Shown: positions 12,975-24,812 of the stretch, one piece after another | How the letters are laid out: the number at the start of each line of letters is the position of its first letter | How positions within the stretch are numbered: position 1 is the first letter of the stretch | NCBI GenBank assembly: GCA_039000515.1 | Contig: JBCFYV010011135.1 | Coordinates: forward strand, 4,682,284-4,746,283 | Direction: 5' to 3' | Length of the DNA: 64,000 nt | From: Timema cristinae | Taxonomy: Eukaryota > Arthropoda > Insecta > Phasmatodea > Timematidae | Translations under genes and position numbers: made by a program | Notes under the pieces: generated by a model | The model's input: the letters and a program-made list of their open reading frames with translations, nothing else | What the model was told of the DNA's origin: nothing | Database searches by the model: none

Positions 12975-14262
12975 TATGAGAGAGACACCATTGTATTACT
13001 GGGAATATTGTTCTAGACACCATTGTATTACTAGGGAATATTGTTCTAGACACCATTATATTACTGGGACTATTGTTCTAGACACCATTATATTACTGGG
13101 ACTATTGTTCTAGACACCATTGTGTTACTAGGGGAATATTGTTATAGACACCATTATATTACTGGGACTATTTTTCTAGAAACCATTGTGATACTAGGGG
13201 AATATTGTTATAGAAACCATTATATTACTGGGACTATTGTTCTAGACAACATTATATTACTGGGACTATTGTTCTAGACACCATTATATTACTAGGGAAT
13301 ATTGTTATAGACACCATTATATTACTGGGACTATTGTTCTAGACACCATTATGTTACTAGGGGAATATTGTTATAGACACCATTATATTACTGGGACTAT
13401 TGTTTAGACACCACTGTGTTACTAGGGAATATTGTTATAGATACCATAATATTACTGGGAATATTGTTCTAGGCATCATTATATTACTGGGACTATTGTT
13501 CTAGACCACCATTGTGTTACTAGGGGAATATTGTTATAGACACCATTATATTACTGGGACTATTGTTCTAGACACCATTGTGTTACTAGGGGAATATTGT
13601 TATAGACACCATTATATTAATGGGACTATTTTTCTAGACACCATTGTGATACTAGGGGAATATTGTTATAGAAACCATTATATTACTGGGACTATTGTTC
13701 TAGACAACATTATATTACTGGGACTATTGTTCTAGACACCATATAATTACTAGGGGAATATTGTTATAGACACCATTATATTACTGGGACTATTGTTCTA
13801 GACACCATTATGTTACTAGGGGAATATTGTTATAGACACCATTATATTACTGGGACTATTGTTCTAGACACCACTGTGTTACTAGGGGAATATTGTTATA
13901 GATACCATAATATTACTGGGAATATTGTTCTAGGCATCATTATATTACTGGGACTATTGTTCTAGACCACCATTGTGTTACTAGGGGAATATTGTTATAG
14001 ACACCATTATATTACTGGGACTATTGTTCTAGACACCATTGTGTTACTAGGGGAATATTGTTATAGACACCATTATATTAATGGGACTATTTTTCTAGAC
14101 ACCATTGTGTTACTAGGGGAATGTTGTTCTAGGCATCATTAAATTACTGGGACTATTGTTCTAGACCATTGTGTTACTAGGGGAATATTGTTCTAGGCAC
14201 TATTATATTAATGGGACTATTGTTCTAGACCACCATTGTGTAACTAGGGGAACAATGTTCTT
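12975..14262. repeat. 31-33 bp minisatellite with dimeric and higher-order structure
   Basis: About forty units of ATATTACTGGGACTATTGTT plus CTAGACACCATT alternate with a sister unit reading TTACTAGGGGAATATTGTTA plus TAGACACCATT, giving a dimer near 65 bp. A multi-unit block beginning CTAGACCACCATTGTG near 13500 recurs near 13970, about 470 bp later, pointing to larger duplication. A 73-codon frame inside is a product of the repeat. Confidence 0.92.
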
Positions 14263-14870
14263 AATACTAATAAATTACTGTGTAAATAATATTTGCTAGT
14301 AAATCAGTGTCAATTTTGGTTTATAAGTTTAAAAATAATGATTTCATATTAATCAAAATTCCATTCTTGGTCATTGCTCTAATTCTCACCTCACATTTAG
14401 AATATATGTAATTTTCCATTAAAATGATAAGGTGGGTATAAAGAGAGAATGTACCCGCATTTGTGAAAAGGAAAAAATTAAGAACTGTTTATAAATAGAA
14501 ATTGATTTAACCTTGTAATGATTTGAACCTTGACCTTAACCGATATTGACATAGAAATAAAGACAAGACTGACGAATATTCCCGTGCGCTCCTTCGTACA
14601 TTATATAATAAAATATATATTAACATGAAATCATCAATTAATATAATAATTTCGCTAATATCTAAGTAAATTTTAATAAAACAAGGCATGCCAAGGCTGT
14701 AATTGTAATGCTATTTATTAAAAACATGATGCAATATTGAAGCACATGATGGCCATGACACATTTCTTACAACAAGTGACTGCATTGATTGGTATAAGAT
14801 ATTAAATACTGACGTTACTTTCCAACCATCTCTGCGAACGTAAACCAACCGACTTCCTTCCAGCTGTGGG
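14263..14870. other. AT-rich spacer, nothing recognised
   Basis: Sequence between two minisatellites, without an open frame of note. A 60-codon minus frame at 14507-14689 has no recognisable similarity. Confidence 0.55.
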
Positions 14871-15232
14871 CTGGGAGTTGTGAGCTCGTGCTAGAGCATT
14901 AAGCTGAGAGTTGAGAGTTCTTGCTAGAGCATTAAGCTGAGAGTTAAGAGTTCTTGCTTCAAGGTGTAAGCTGAGAGTTCTTGCTGGAGGTGTAAGATGG
15001 AAGTTGATAGTTCTGGCTAGAGGTGTAAGCTGAGAGTTGAGAGTTCTCGCTGGAGTGGTAAGTTGAGAGTTGAGAGTGTGTGCTAGAGATGTAAGATGAG
15101 AGTTGAGAGTACTTGCTAGAAGTGTAAGCTGAGAATTCTTGCTAGAGTTGTAAGCTGAGAGTTGAGAGTACTTGCTAGAGGTGTAAGCTGAAGGTTGAAT
15201 GATCTTGCTAGAAGTTTAAGTTGAGAGTTAAG
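14871..15232. repeat. 33-bp minisatellite
   Basis: About eleven imperfect copies of a unit near 33 bp, AAGCTGAGAGTTGAGAGTTC plus TTGCTAGAGGTGT. Some copies lack the second GAGAGTT piece, so unit length varies. Non-coding. Confidence 0.85.
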
Positions 15233-16329
15233 GCGTCATATAATGCTATCATCAGTTCAGAGACAAAACCAATGTAGAAATCAATGAGATGAATTAAGTT
15301 TAAAACATAATAAAAAAAGAAATTATTATTTGATGGTGTAGTACAGTACTTATAGAAATGAAATTGTGAAATAGATCATGTTTGAAGGTTAGCTGAATTA
15401 AGAACTCTAATTTGAAAAGACAAATGCATGTTTAAGGTTGAATTAAATAATCCTTTAGAATACATAGCGCAATGGTAACAAAGTGGTGGATCGTATCCGG
15501 ACCACAGATACATTTTAAGGACCTTGGTGAGATAGCGATACACAGAATAAATGATGCTATTTCGGCGGTGGGCGGGTAGTAGACATGGAAGGCAAGCAGT
15601 AATAAATAAGCAAAATAACTAAAAGAAAATACCTTTTTGCATTAGCATAGGGCTTGAACTTGAGTCATGATTCAAGTTTTTCCAGACCACCGAAGAATGT
15701 CGAGTTTTTAAAATGGACTGCCATCAAAAATAATTTGGGACCCCTGACCTAGAGATTCAGTCACACCTTTATTGGTGGGAGGAGGATGTTGTGACCAATG
15801 TTAAACAAAGCGTAATAGAATTACGTGATAGAAATTAATGATTTTATAAACTTTTAAAAAGTTTTCTCGAAAAAAACAAGTCATTGACGTAAGACAAGGG
15901 AATGTTTTGAGTTAAAATGAATAGCTGCCACTAGTTTGTTGAACTAGATGTCCCGGGGTTGGAATAATATAATATAGGACAAAGGGATTCAGATAATAGG
16001 TTATTATTATGATGGTAGTAGGACAGGGTTATGTGATAGGACCGTTGATAACAGGACTTTGATTGGCTGATATTTATATCCCTGGATTCTGATTGGCTGT
16101 TCTTTATAGTACAGGCTCAGTAGATCACAGCCACTCCACTCCCTCCAAATGTGACCAACTTACACGAAATTTACCGTTATTCCCCGGCTTGTCTGTGTCC
16201 AAACGTGTTTATTCAGTTTGATTTTTTGCCCCATTTGATTGTGTTTCCCTGTGGGGGAGGGGGGTGATAGTTATTATTAATTTTTTATTTATATGGGTGA
16301 GTCTGCAGTTTCTATTTTGGTTGTATACA
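15233..16329. other. Unassigned sequence with paired ATTGGCTG boxes
   Basis: No coding signal. Two copies of GATTGGCTG (about 16061 and 16089), each an inverted CCAAT box, lie 28 bp apart upstream of TTTATA-like stretches. This could be promoter-like, but no transcript start or exon is visible beside it. Confidence 0.4.
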
Positions 16330-18060
16330 TTTTAAGCGCTACCGTTTCCTGGACCTCAATTTTGAAATTACATTTGTTTAAGAGTTTAGGAAACGCGATA
16401 AAATGCCAGTGTTTTTGCAGTTTTTATTATTCAAAATATTTTTTTGGCCAAAATAAATAAATATAGCTCCAATAGAAATATATAGTTTAATTCCCTTCAC
16501 TTGGTGATATCAACATTTGTTGAATATCTGTCATGAGCATAAGAGCATTAGATGAGAAACTTTTTAAGTCGTTTAACGTGAACAATGTTTTCCTTTCTAG
16601 CGACTCAAACCTGTTTTATTATTAAATTGCATGGCGACATTTCAAGCTTTTATATTTACAAACATTGCATTTAAATAACTTTGTAAATATTTTGAGGGGA
16701 CCCTCTCTCCCTATTTTCCGAGCCTTCATTTTAAATTAATAATTCAGGCCTTCATACTTTTTGAGTTGGTCTTTAAACCCGCCTGACTTATGTCAATCAT
16801 CTAACACTTTGAGAAGTAGGTTAATTTTTAGTTTAAAAAATTGAGCTCCATATATCACCAGCCACCTTAGAAATAACTATTATTAAAAATATATTTGTGA
16901 TTATTTGAAGTTATCCCTCTACAATCTTGACCAATTTAAATTTTCTACCTCCTACATGTACATCCCTAACCCCTCCCCCACCCTCTCCTTCCCTATTTCC
17001 TATAGTCTCATTTTGAAATTTAAAATTTTCAGACTTTATAGTTAATTTGGGTGGTCCCTATCTCTGCTTGACGAATTCCAGTTTTATACCAAACATAAAA
17101 GTAGTTTGAAAATTTTAGCCTCAGCCTCCCCATTTCTATAACTCCCACTTCAAAATTTAAAATATTAAGATTTATTTGGTTATTTTGAAAGTTCTTTCTA
17201 CCTACTTGCCAAATTTTTAATATTCTATCCAGCTAAAAGTTGTTTTTATTTCTATAACCCCCATAACATCACCCTATTTCCCGGGGTCTCATTTAAAATT
17301 AAAAATGTACGGACTTATAGTAATTTGACATGTCCCTTTACTTTACTTTACATTTCAACTTTTTACCACACTGGGAATTATTTGTTTCTATAAGTTTTGG
17401 AATATTTAAGCTCATTTTTCTAACTATAATTTAGAAATTTTCTTTTTTAGGACTTATTGGGTTATTTAGAGTTGTCCTCCTAAACGACTGTCAAATTTAA
17501 ATTAGCTAGCACACATAAAAGGTTTTTATTATGTTTTTATCCCTTCCCTATGTCCCAGGGTCCCACTTATTAAACAAAATGGCTCTTATAATTATTTGGA
17601 GTGATCCCATTGGTTGTCTGAAAAATTTCAATTTTCTATCTCCCTGTAAAGTATTTATTTATATTAGTTTTGATAGTCTTGAACACAACTTTTTACTACA
17701 GCACCTCGAGACCCATCGTGTGTATGCCATTCATAAATTAATTTCATATTACTACTATGCAACCCGATAAACCCCCATATATCAAATTTAATCTTGATTG
17801 GAGGACAAAGAATTACTGGCCCTTTTTTCCCCTTAAAATCCTTAGGGGATTAGATTTGATAAACCCTAAAAATGTACCCCAATTCTATAAAAAAACATTC
17901 ATTTTAAATTTCATGGCTCTATGCCTACTATCTAAAAAAAAGGCTCGGTCAGTGAATTTTGAAAATTTTGAACCCCCTTTTCATATCTTACAGGTTGATG
18001 AATTTCACAAAATTTTGTCCTATCTCTGATCTAGGGGCAAAAAGGAACCTTTATTCAAAT
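16330..18060. repeat. Degenerate tandem repeat, unit about 140 bp
   Basis: A theme recurs roughly every 140 bp: a C-rich CCCTATTTCC-like piece, then 'tctcattttgaaattt', then 'ggacttat', then 'ggttatttggagttgtccct', then 'ccaaatttcaattttctacc'. Clear instances start near 16707, 16993, 17273 and 17548, with half-step copies near 17140 and 17415. Divergence is high, so the array is old. The 79- and 90-codon open frames at 17531-18029 fall inside it and are not convincing genes. Confidence 0.6.
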
Positions 18061-18602
18061 TTCAAGTTTCCATGATTGAAGCCATTAAGCTTTTCTAACA
18101 AAACCACAAACTCCCCCGCCTAATTTATTGTCTCTACGGGTATAATTGGCCCTGTAGTTTGGAATTGAAAGCAATAATGTCTCAACCCAGTATATCCAGA
18201 CTCATGTTAATATTATTAAATCAAGATTTATTTTAATATAAGAGAGAAAACATAATTAATCCTTATATTTGTGCTTTATACATCTAATACTTAGATATAT
18301 TATATTTAAATAGCAGTTGAAATGGACTATTTGGCCGAAACTAACTTTAAATAAATGTTTTCCATAGATGATTCTTCTATGATATTAGTTCTGGTATCTA
18401 CTAAGTGAGAAATAATGTTTTAATAAAGACGAAACTACAAACAAGTTTATAAGTTTAATAATATTAACTTGTGTTCATATTAAGGCTAATAACTAGGCCT
18501 ACCTCAATAAATAAATGATATGGTGCACCACACAGACTTTCTCCCTCCTTTTTCTAAAAATGGAAACATTTACTTAAAACTCGTAAGATTTGTGAAACCA
18601 GC

Positions 18603-20305
18603 TACAGTCAACTCTCGATTCTACGACCTTTCACGGTCCCCTGGAAAAGGGTCGTTATTTCCAAGGGGTCGTTTTTGGAATTTTAACCAATTTTGTTCCA
18701 TCCCCAACCCTCATAGCAAAAATTGTATTTTTCTTAGACAACACATAAAAAACTACCTTTTTCCAAAGAAGTCCATTATGGAAGCCTGTTTCTTCTTAGC
18801 ACCAGTTTTCTAGACGAAGTCTTTCACATTATAGAACTGATACCACAGCTCTTTTCTAGCACCCAGGTGCTTAAGTGCTCTTGTGTAGACATCCCTGGCT
18901 TTCAGAACATCTTTCTTTGTAGGGATGTCTTCAGGCTCTTTCTTCCATTTCTTCCTCCCCCTCTTCATTGCTGGACTCCTGCTGTTCTCTGTTTATATCA
19001 GCGTCATCGAGGGTGTCCCAAACTGTGATGTCATCGTCTGCTGCTATGTACTCTTCATACGTGTAGTCTGGGGCTAAACTTTGCCACATTTCCTCGTCCC
19101 ACGGCTGAGTGAAAGTCAGGGGGCAGATGAAGGTGCTGTTGATGAGCCAGGCTGCGGTTCCGTGTAGAGGGCTGGCTGAGAATTGGCGTCCACTGGTGAT
19201 GGATCACCTGGGTCTTCGGCGCTGGCAGTGGCAGGAAGCACATAGACTGAAGTCTCTTCATTGAGTGGTAGGACAAAGCGAGCATGTCGGGAACAATTGG
19301 CGACTACCACCGGTCTCACGGCCCTCCAACTGGCGACGATTCTCTCCATGGACCTGAATACGTCACACTTTTAGACCCCTTGCCCATGCTGATATTCCAC
19401 ACCATACTCCACATAAGCATCTCGTGGAACTTCATCTTCACTTGCTGGATTATCTCCTGGTCCAGGGGATGAAGAATGCTGGTGGTGTTGTTTGGAGAAA
19501 CACCAGCTCGATGTTCCTGAGTTTGTCGAGAGCAGATGTGTGGGGAAATTGTTGACGAAGAGCACGACTTTTCTATTTGCGACGTCCATCTTCGAATCGA
19601 ATCCTTGAAGCCACCTCGTGAAGACCCCGAGGTCATCTATGCCTTCTTATTAAAATCATAGTCACAAGGCAGGATGTTGCCCTTGAAACCCCAGGGTTTC
19701 TTGAACTTCCCGATTACGAGAGGCTTAAACTTATTGCTGCCGTCCATGTTGCAGCACAGTAGGACAGAAAGGCACTCCTGATTCCTCTTCGCACCCTTGC
19801 ACTTATCATCTTTTACAGCAAGAGTGTGATCTGGCATGAGGTTGTAGAACATCCCCAGTTCATCATCGTAGTATACATCTTGAGACTATTAGCGCCTAAG
19901 GATGCTACGGATCAAGGGAATCCACTCCCTCATCGCTGTTGGGTCGACCTATGCACTTTCACCGACGACCTTGCGGTTGGATGTGCTGTAATGCACTTTG
20001 AAACGCTCTCACCACCCACTTGAACACTTAGTTTTCTATGCCCAACCTAAGGGAAAATTCATTTGCCCTTCCTCTGAATCATCGGTCCGTTTATAGGCAC
20101 GTTTTGCGCTCTATGATGGCTGAACCACTCCATCATAACTTGCTCCAGATTCGCGTGTACATCCTTCAAATTTTTGGCCTTTACATTGTTGCCTTCCTTA
20201 AAATGGTTGACCTTTTTTCCCACATTTTTCACGGTTCCCCAAAAAAGGGTCGTTACTTCGAGAGGGACGCTATTCCCTGGGTCGTTGAATCGAGATTTGA
20301 CTGTA
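18603..20305 (-). mobile_element. pogo/Tigger DNA transposon, degenerate
   Basis: The element runs from 18605 to 20303 (about 1.7 kb) and is flanked by TA at 18603-18604 and 20304-20305, the target duplication of the Tc1/mariner-pogo group. The left end reads CAGTCAACTCTCGATTCTAC and the complement of the right end CAGTCAAATCTCGATTCAAC. The match continues into GACC-rich subterminal sequence. Inside, on the minus strand, is a broken transposase gene. At 1.7 kb it is shorter than full-length Tigger elements, so internal deletion is likely. Confidence 0.9.
18753..20270 (-). pseudogene. Tigger-type transposase pseudogene
   Basis: Fragments appear in the expected order on the minus strand but in shifting frames. 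The CENP-B/Tc5-type helix-turn-helix is near 20170-20059 (EWFSHHRAQNVPINGP). The DDE core start is at 19852-19637 (DHTLAVK ... LCCNMDGSNKFKPLVIGK). The second catalytic block near 19530 reads LFVNNFPTH where active relatives have LFVDNCPAH, so the catalytic Asp has become Asn. An acidic stretch follows (NEEGEEEMEE near 18950). The end is KKQASIMDFFGKR plus stop at 18753. QASIMDFF fits the PCNA-binding PIP box (Q-x-x-I-x-x-F-F) known from pogo transposase C-termini. Frameshifts and the lost Asp make it inactive. Confidence 0.85.
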
Positions 20306-23300
20306 ATATACAATTTTGCGGAAACCTAATGGAAAAAAAGAGCATCAAATTCCACCAAGAGTCATAATTGAAAGAAACGTATTGTTCATTATTCATATTT
20401 TACAGATTTTATATATTTTTATCAAAAAGCAAATAATAAACTCCTGTTTTCCGAGACCTCAATTTAAAAAAAAAAATTAAGTAAGTTTTTTTTTGGGATG
20501 GGGGTGATCAGTAATTTCTTTCGTTTTCTTTGGGGTGGGCCGAATCCATCTTAACTAAGAATTTTATCAATGTTTATGGTGAGACAAAATCTAAAAAGAA
20601 ATTTAAAAAACACTTCTATAGACGCGCGGTCATAAATATTTCATCTTTCGATGACAGATGGTGCCGAAGCATAGCATATAGACGCACAAATCTATACATA
20701 TCTATAAAATGTCATTTATTTATGATGTGGTACACCTAATTTTAATGCGATAAGTATTCTATAATTTCACATCACCAATCCTTTTGTCTAAAATAATATA
20801 ATTTACCAAATCGTAAGAAAATTACGTGAGCTCGTTAAGGAAAGAGGGGCGAATGAAAAATCTTAGAACCCTTAAGTAGGGATATTTGGGGGGAAGGGTG
20901 GTCGAAATATTGAAAAAAAAATCCTTACATAATTTATGGACAGCCCCTATTGGTTTTATAAAAAATATGTTTCAAGTAAAGGGTTTTTTAAATTTAAATT
21001 TTGTTACAACCTTACTATAATGAGTTAATCCGTGTCTCAAATACTTGCAAAGATATGATTAAAATTGGCGATATCTATTTATGTAAATTACCCTGAAAAT
21101 AATGTTCATGGGATGATTAGACCAGTCATTTGTTTATAATGATAAACAATGTCCAGATACGAAATTTAATAAAAATCGTTACAGTGGATTTAGAGATAGC
21201 GTGCTTCCTCTTATTATTTTTTTACTTTAGTAAACTACCCTCAATTTTAGGGTAAGATATATTAGTACAAAAACTCTTCGGAGGAACCTTATAAAAACCA
21301 GATATAATAAATTCTAGCCTGATCAGTAAAATGGTGTCGGCTCTAGGCCTAGATATAGACACACAGGCAGACGGCATCGCAAAACACGCCTTCTCGTTTT
21401 CGGGCGATTGACAGTTATCAAAATTTGGACTTTTTTTACGAGCTGAGTACTATTCTCTTCAAATTGTAGAGAGAAGTAAAATTGTCTATTTACGTAACGA
21501 TTAGCACAAATCATAGTCTTATACGCTTCAATGGCGCAAACACATTTTTAGACATTCTTAAAACTACTTTCAACTAAAGGGTCAATGACACTATGGAGTA
21601 AAATAATCACTATTTAAGAAGCAAAAAGTAGTAAATATTACATTGGCCACTTATGTAAGTTTTTGAGTTCTTGCAGTCATACTGTCCCATTATTTGGATA
21701 TTGTATTTATTTTTAACCTATAAACTATATTTATATAGTCTTATGAAGAGTTATTAGTTAGATACCGGTACATATTTGAGCTTTTACACACATTAACCCC
21801 TAAGATGTTTTATTGAAACAAAGCTCCTATCCAAGCCTACTAATTAAAAGCCAAAGTTGTTAACCTATAAAGCTTAAGCCAAACAGCTGATTTTGTTTGT
21901 AAAACAATCATAACCATTCCACATTAAAACTACTTATACATACTTACTTTATTTCAATGTTTCAAACTGGAATACACTACAAATATTACTTTGAGACACG
22001 AGTCTATTTAGATTCATAGAAATATGTCAAAACACAGTTAATTTATTACATTTAATTGGGATCAAAATCAGCTCAAAGTCACAAGTACTCAACTCTCAAA
22101 AGTTCACTCAACGAGATGAGATTATTAGTATAATACGCTCCGTATTTTATGCGTCGGTTTCCCTAAACCTTAAATATTCTCCTTGTCAGTCCACAGCAAG
22201 AGATTGTGGATTCTACTTTAAGGAGGTTGCTTTGTGCAAAATAGCTTGTGCATTTTGCATTTTTTAAGCCAATGAAGGTATATTATCCTTATTTTCTTCA
22301 ATGCCTTTCCTAACATATATGTACAATACCTTCTTTGTGTTGCACATAAGGAAATTGCCCAATTAATGTTTCTAGGATATGTGTGTGAACATATCTGTAG
22401 TGGATTTGAGATTCTCTAAGTCATCATGCCCTTTATTGAGATATGCCCTATGAAAGTTTATATAATCTTGTCATGACACCATGTTGGCATCACACTTTGT
22501 TAATGTATCCATGCAGAGTTTACAGTGAAATTTCCGTTCTATCTTGTATGCAAGATAGCCAGCAACATATTTAAAATATCGAACAGTAGAACCAATAATT
22601 ATCTAATCTTAATTTGCGATGGTAAAAAATGTTAAAATTGTATGTGTGTAATTTCACTTCATTAGTTCCTATTTAAAAACCATTCATTTAATAACAAAAT
22701 AGTTAAGTAGTTGCGATGCCCAGCCAAATCTACGGCACGCAGAGATCTGAAATTTTTAACATAGGTGGACGAAAGGGGGTCCAATATCATCTCAAGCAGG
22801 ATTTTTAAATTTTCATTTAGCTTTTTAACTATGCTATTTAAAACTAATTTTTGAAGAAAATATTCTTTATCTGTTTTAGAATTACGTTTCAGTGATACGG
22901 GCACCTTGGGAGGGGTGGAGATGCCAATATAATTCTTATACCACATTGGGCCACGGACAACGCCATGCGGGATTGTTAGTAATTCATAAAATAAAGCTTG
23001 CTAACTTTTAGGATAAATGGAGTGTAGTGTATATAATATGTTGAATAATTGCTTCAATAAACTGTACATAATTTTATCTATAATTACGAGCCCTATTTGA
23101 TTAATTAAAATTTCGAACTGGTTTAACTTTTATTAACAGACAGAACCCCCTTTCAAGGTCAAATAATAAGGCAGGATTGACAAACAAACGGCCCACAAGA
23201 CATAGCTGACCGGTCTGTTTGTCTGCAATATCTTTGTATTACTTTCCGGTCTGCATTTATGTACTCACACAAAATACAGTAGCTTAACTTAGTGTTTACT

Positions 23301-24024
23301 ACGTAATTTTAAATAATAGAAACCCTTAGAACTATTTAAAACTATCCTATATATTTGTTTGAAATACTCGAGTGTGGGGATTCTAATTTACACCAAGAAA
23401 ATAACAGTTTTTAAATTAATTCAAGTATACATTAATGATTTTCAACACATATCATCAAATAGATATTATAGACCTGCATTAGTGTCCTAGAGGTATGGTA
23501 TCTAGCCTTCCTCTATCAAATAATCATGTTTGATAAGGTCACAATTTCTGGGATTGTCTTATATAAAATATCACACATTTGAAAACCACTTTATAATTAA
23601 AATTTAAACTATTTAACTCGTCAGAACTTTCACCCTGATTTTGGTGAAAACAATATTTAAAAACATCTAACCACTTCTTAAATAAATTGTTAGGGTAGAG
23701 ATAGGGAGAGGGGAGGGTTCTACCTTAAGCTTGCTCAGTGACAGACAGCCAGCAGGTTAACTCGAGGAGCTAATATTTTTTATCTACCTTCTAATACACA
23801 TTAAAATCAAAGGGGCTAAACCCATTATCCCTGGCTAGGATTCGGTATAAGGACCATAGTCTTGGGTTGATGACACAACCACAGGATGTGGGTGGGGGAA
23901 TAATAGTAAATCAACCGGATGTGGAAAGTAGGTTAATTGACATCACAATACACACTCTCGCTCACGGAAAATAGCCTCAGGAGTGTGACGAGGTACCATA
24001 CTAGCTAATACTGTCTATATACAC
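20306..24024. other. Unassigned AT-rich sequence
   Basis: No gene recognised over 3.7 kb. A minus-strand frame at 22662-22946 (94 codons, with ENLKILLEMILDPL) is the longest but matches no family I know. Around 20940-21130 there is a dispersed repeat also seen near 33045, 63290 and 63820 (motif TTTATAAAAAATATGTTTC then AAGTAAAG, and further on TCAAATA...GCAAAGATAT). Confidence 0.5.
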
Positions 24025-24255
24025 GGCTCGGTGGCGTAGTTGGCTAACGCGATTGTTTCGTGTTGAGCTATACTGCTGAGGACGGGGAGATCGAGGTTGA
24101 TTTGGGGGTGGCATTACCTAAATAGTTTTACACTCTCCCTCCACGAGAGTGCAGGTTCATTTCCTCTACATTAAGCCTTTCTAATTCCTAACCCATTAGC
24201 GTAATTAGTACTCAAGCGTATAAACCGAACGTGTAAGTATTATTATTATTATTAC
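24025..24255 (+). repeat. tRNA-derived SINE copy
   Basis: The head GGCTCGGTGGCGTAGTTGGC resembles a tRNA-type A box. The body contains GAGAGTGCAGGTTCATTTCC, and the 3' tail AGCGTATAAACCGAACGTGT ends in TATTATTATT repeats. Order and tail match the other copies here. No clean target duplication was found. Confidence 0.7.
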
Positions 24256-24756
24256 TCTCAATTTTTATGTATTTAATTTTTATGACAACCATGCCCCACT
24301 ATAACAATATTATTTGACTTTTTTTTAAACATATAACAACTTTTTCTTCTATTGAATTCAATTATATACATTATTGATATCGACCCTAGAGGCTTAGTAT
24401 TCTCTTTTATACACATATCCGAACTATTTGGAACATACAGAAAATGAAAAAAAAAACTACTAACAATTAATTAATACATTTTTGTGTCACGTTTTACTGC
24501 CCATTCAAGCTATAGCAGTTTTCGCCACAATTAATAAAATTTACTTCCTATCCTTGATTTTTTCCTCCCATAACACAACATGTTCTGCAGAGGTTGGCTG
24601 ACGTCCAACCAAGATGACCTAGTTTTCCCATATGAACGCCGGCCCAACCCATCTCCATGTTACTGAGGTCTGTTATCTACGTCAACCCACGTCCCAGGCA
24701 AGATGACAGGCCATGTAGCTTGTAATGTACATAGAATATGCCCCGGTAATTATCTG

Positions 24757-24758
<2 letters not shown>
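24256..24758. other. Unassigned spacer
   Basis: AT-rich sequence with no supported feature. The minus frames reading into the TG repeat have Thr-His runs because of the microsatellite. Confidence 0.5.
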
Positions 24759-24793
<35 letters not shown>

Positions 24794-24812
24794 GTGTGTG
24801 TGTGTGTGTGTG
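24759..24812. repeat. (TG)n microsatellite
   Basis: A run of GT dinucleotides about 54 bp long, broken once by an extra T near 24793. The Cys-Val and Thr-His open frames on both strands come from it. Confidence 0.97.

Noticed and set aside
3936..15232. Possible CRISPR array from short regular repeats
   Set aside because: Units are contiguous tandem copies without unique spacers, and the genome is eukaryotic.
17531..18029. Two consecutive open frames of 79 and 90 codons
   Set aside because: They fall within a degenerate 140-bp tandem repeat and have no family resemblance.
19055..19472. Several overlapping frames on both strands near 19.1-19.5 kb
   Set aside because: They are pieces or shadows of the frameshifted Tigger transposase.
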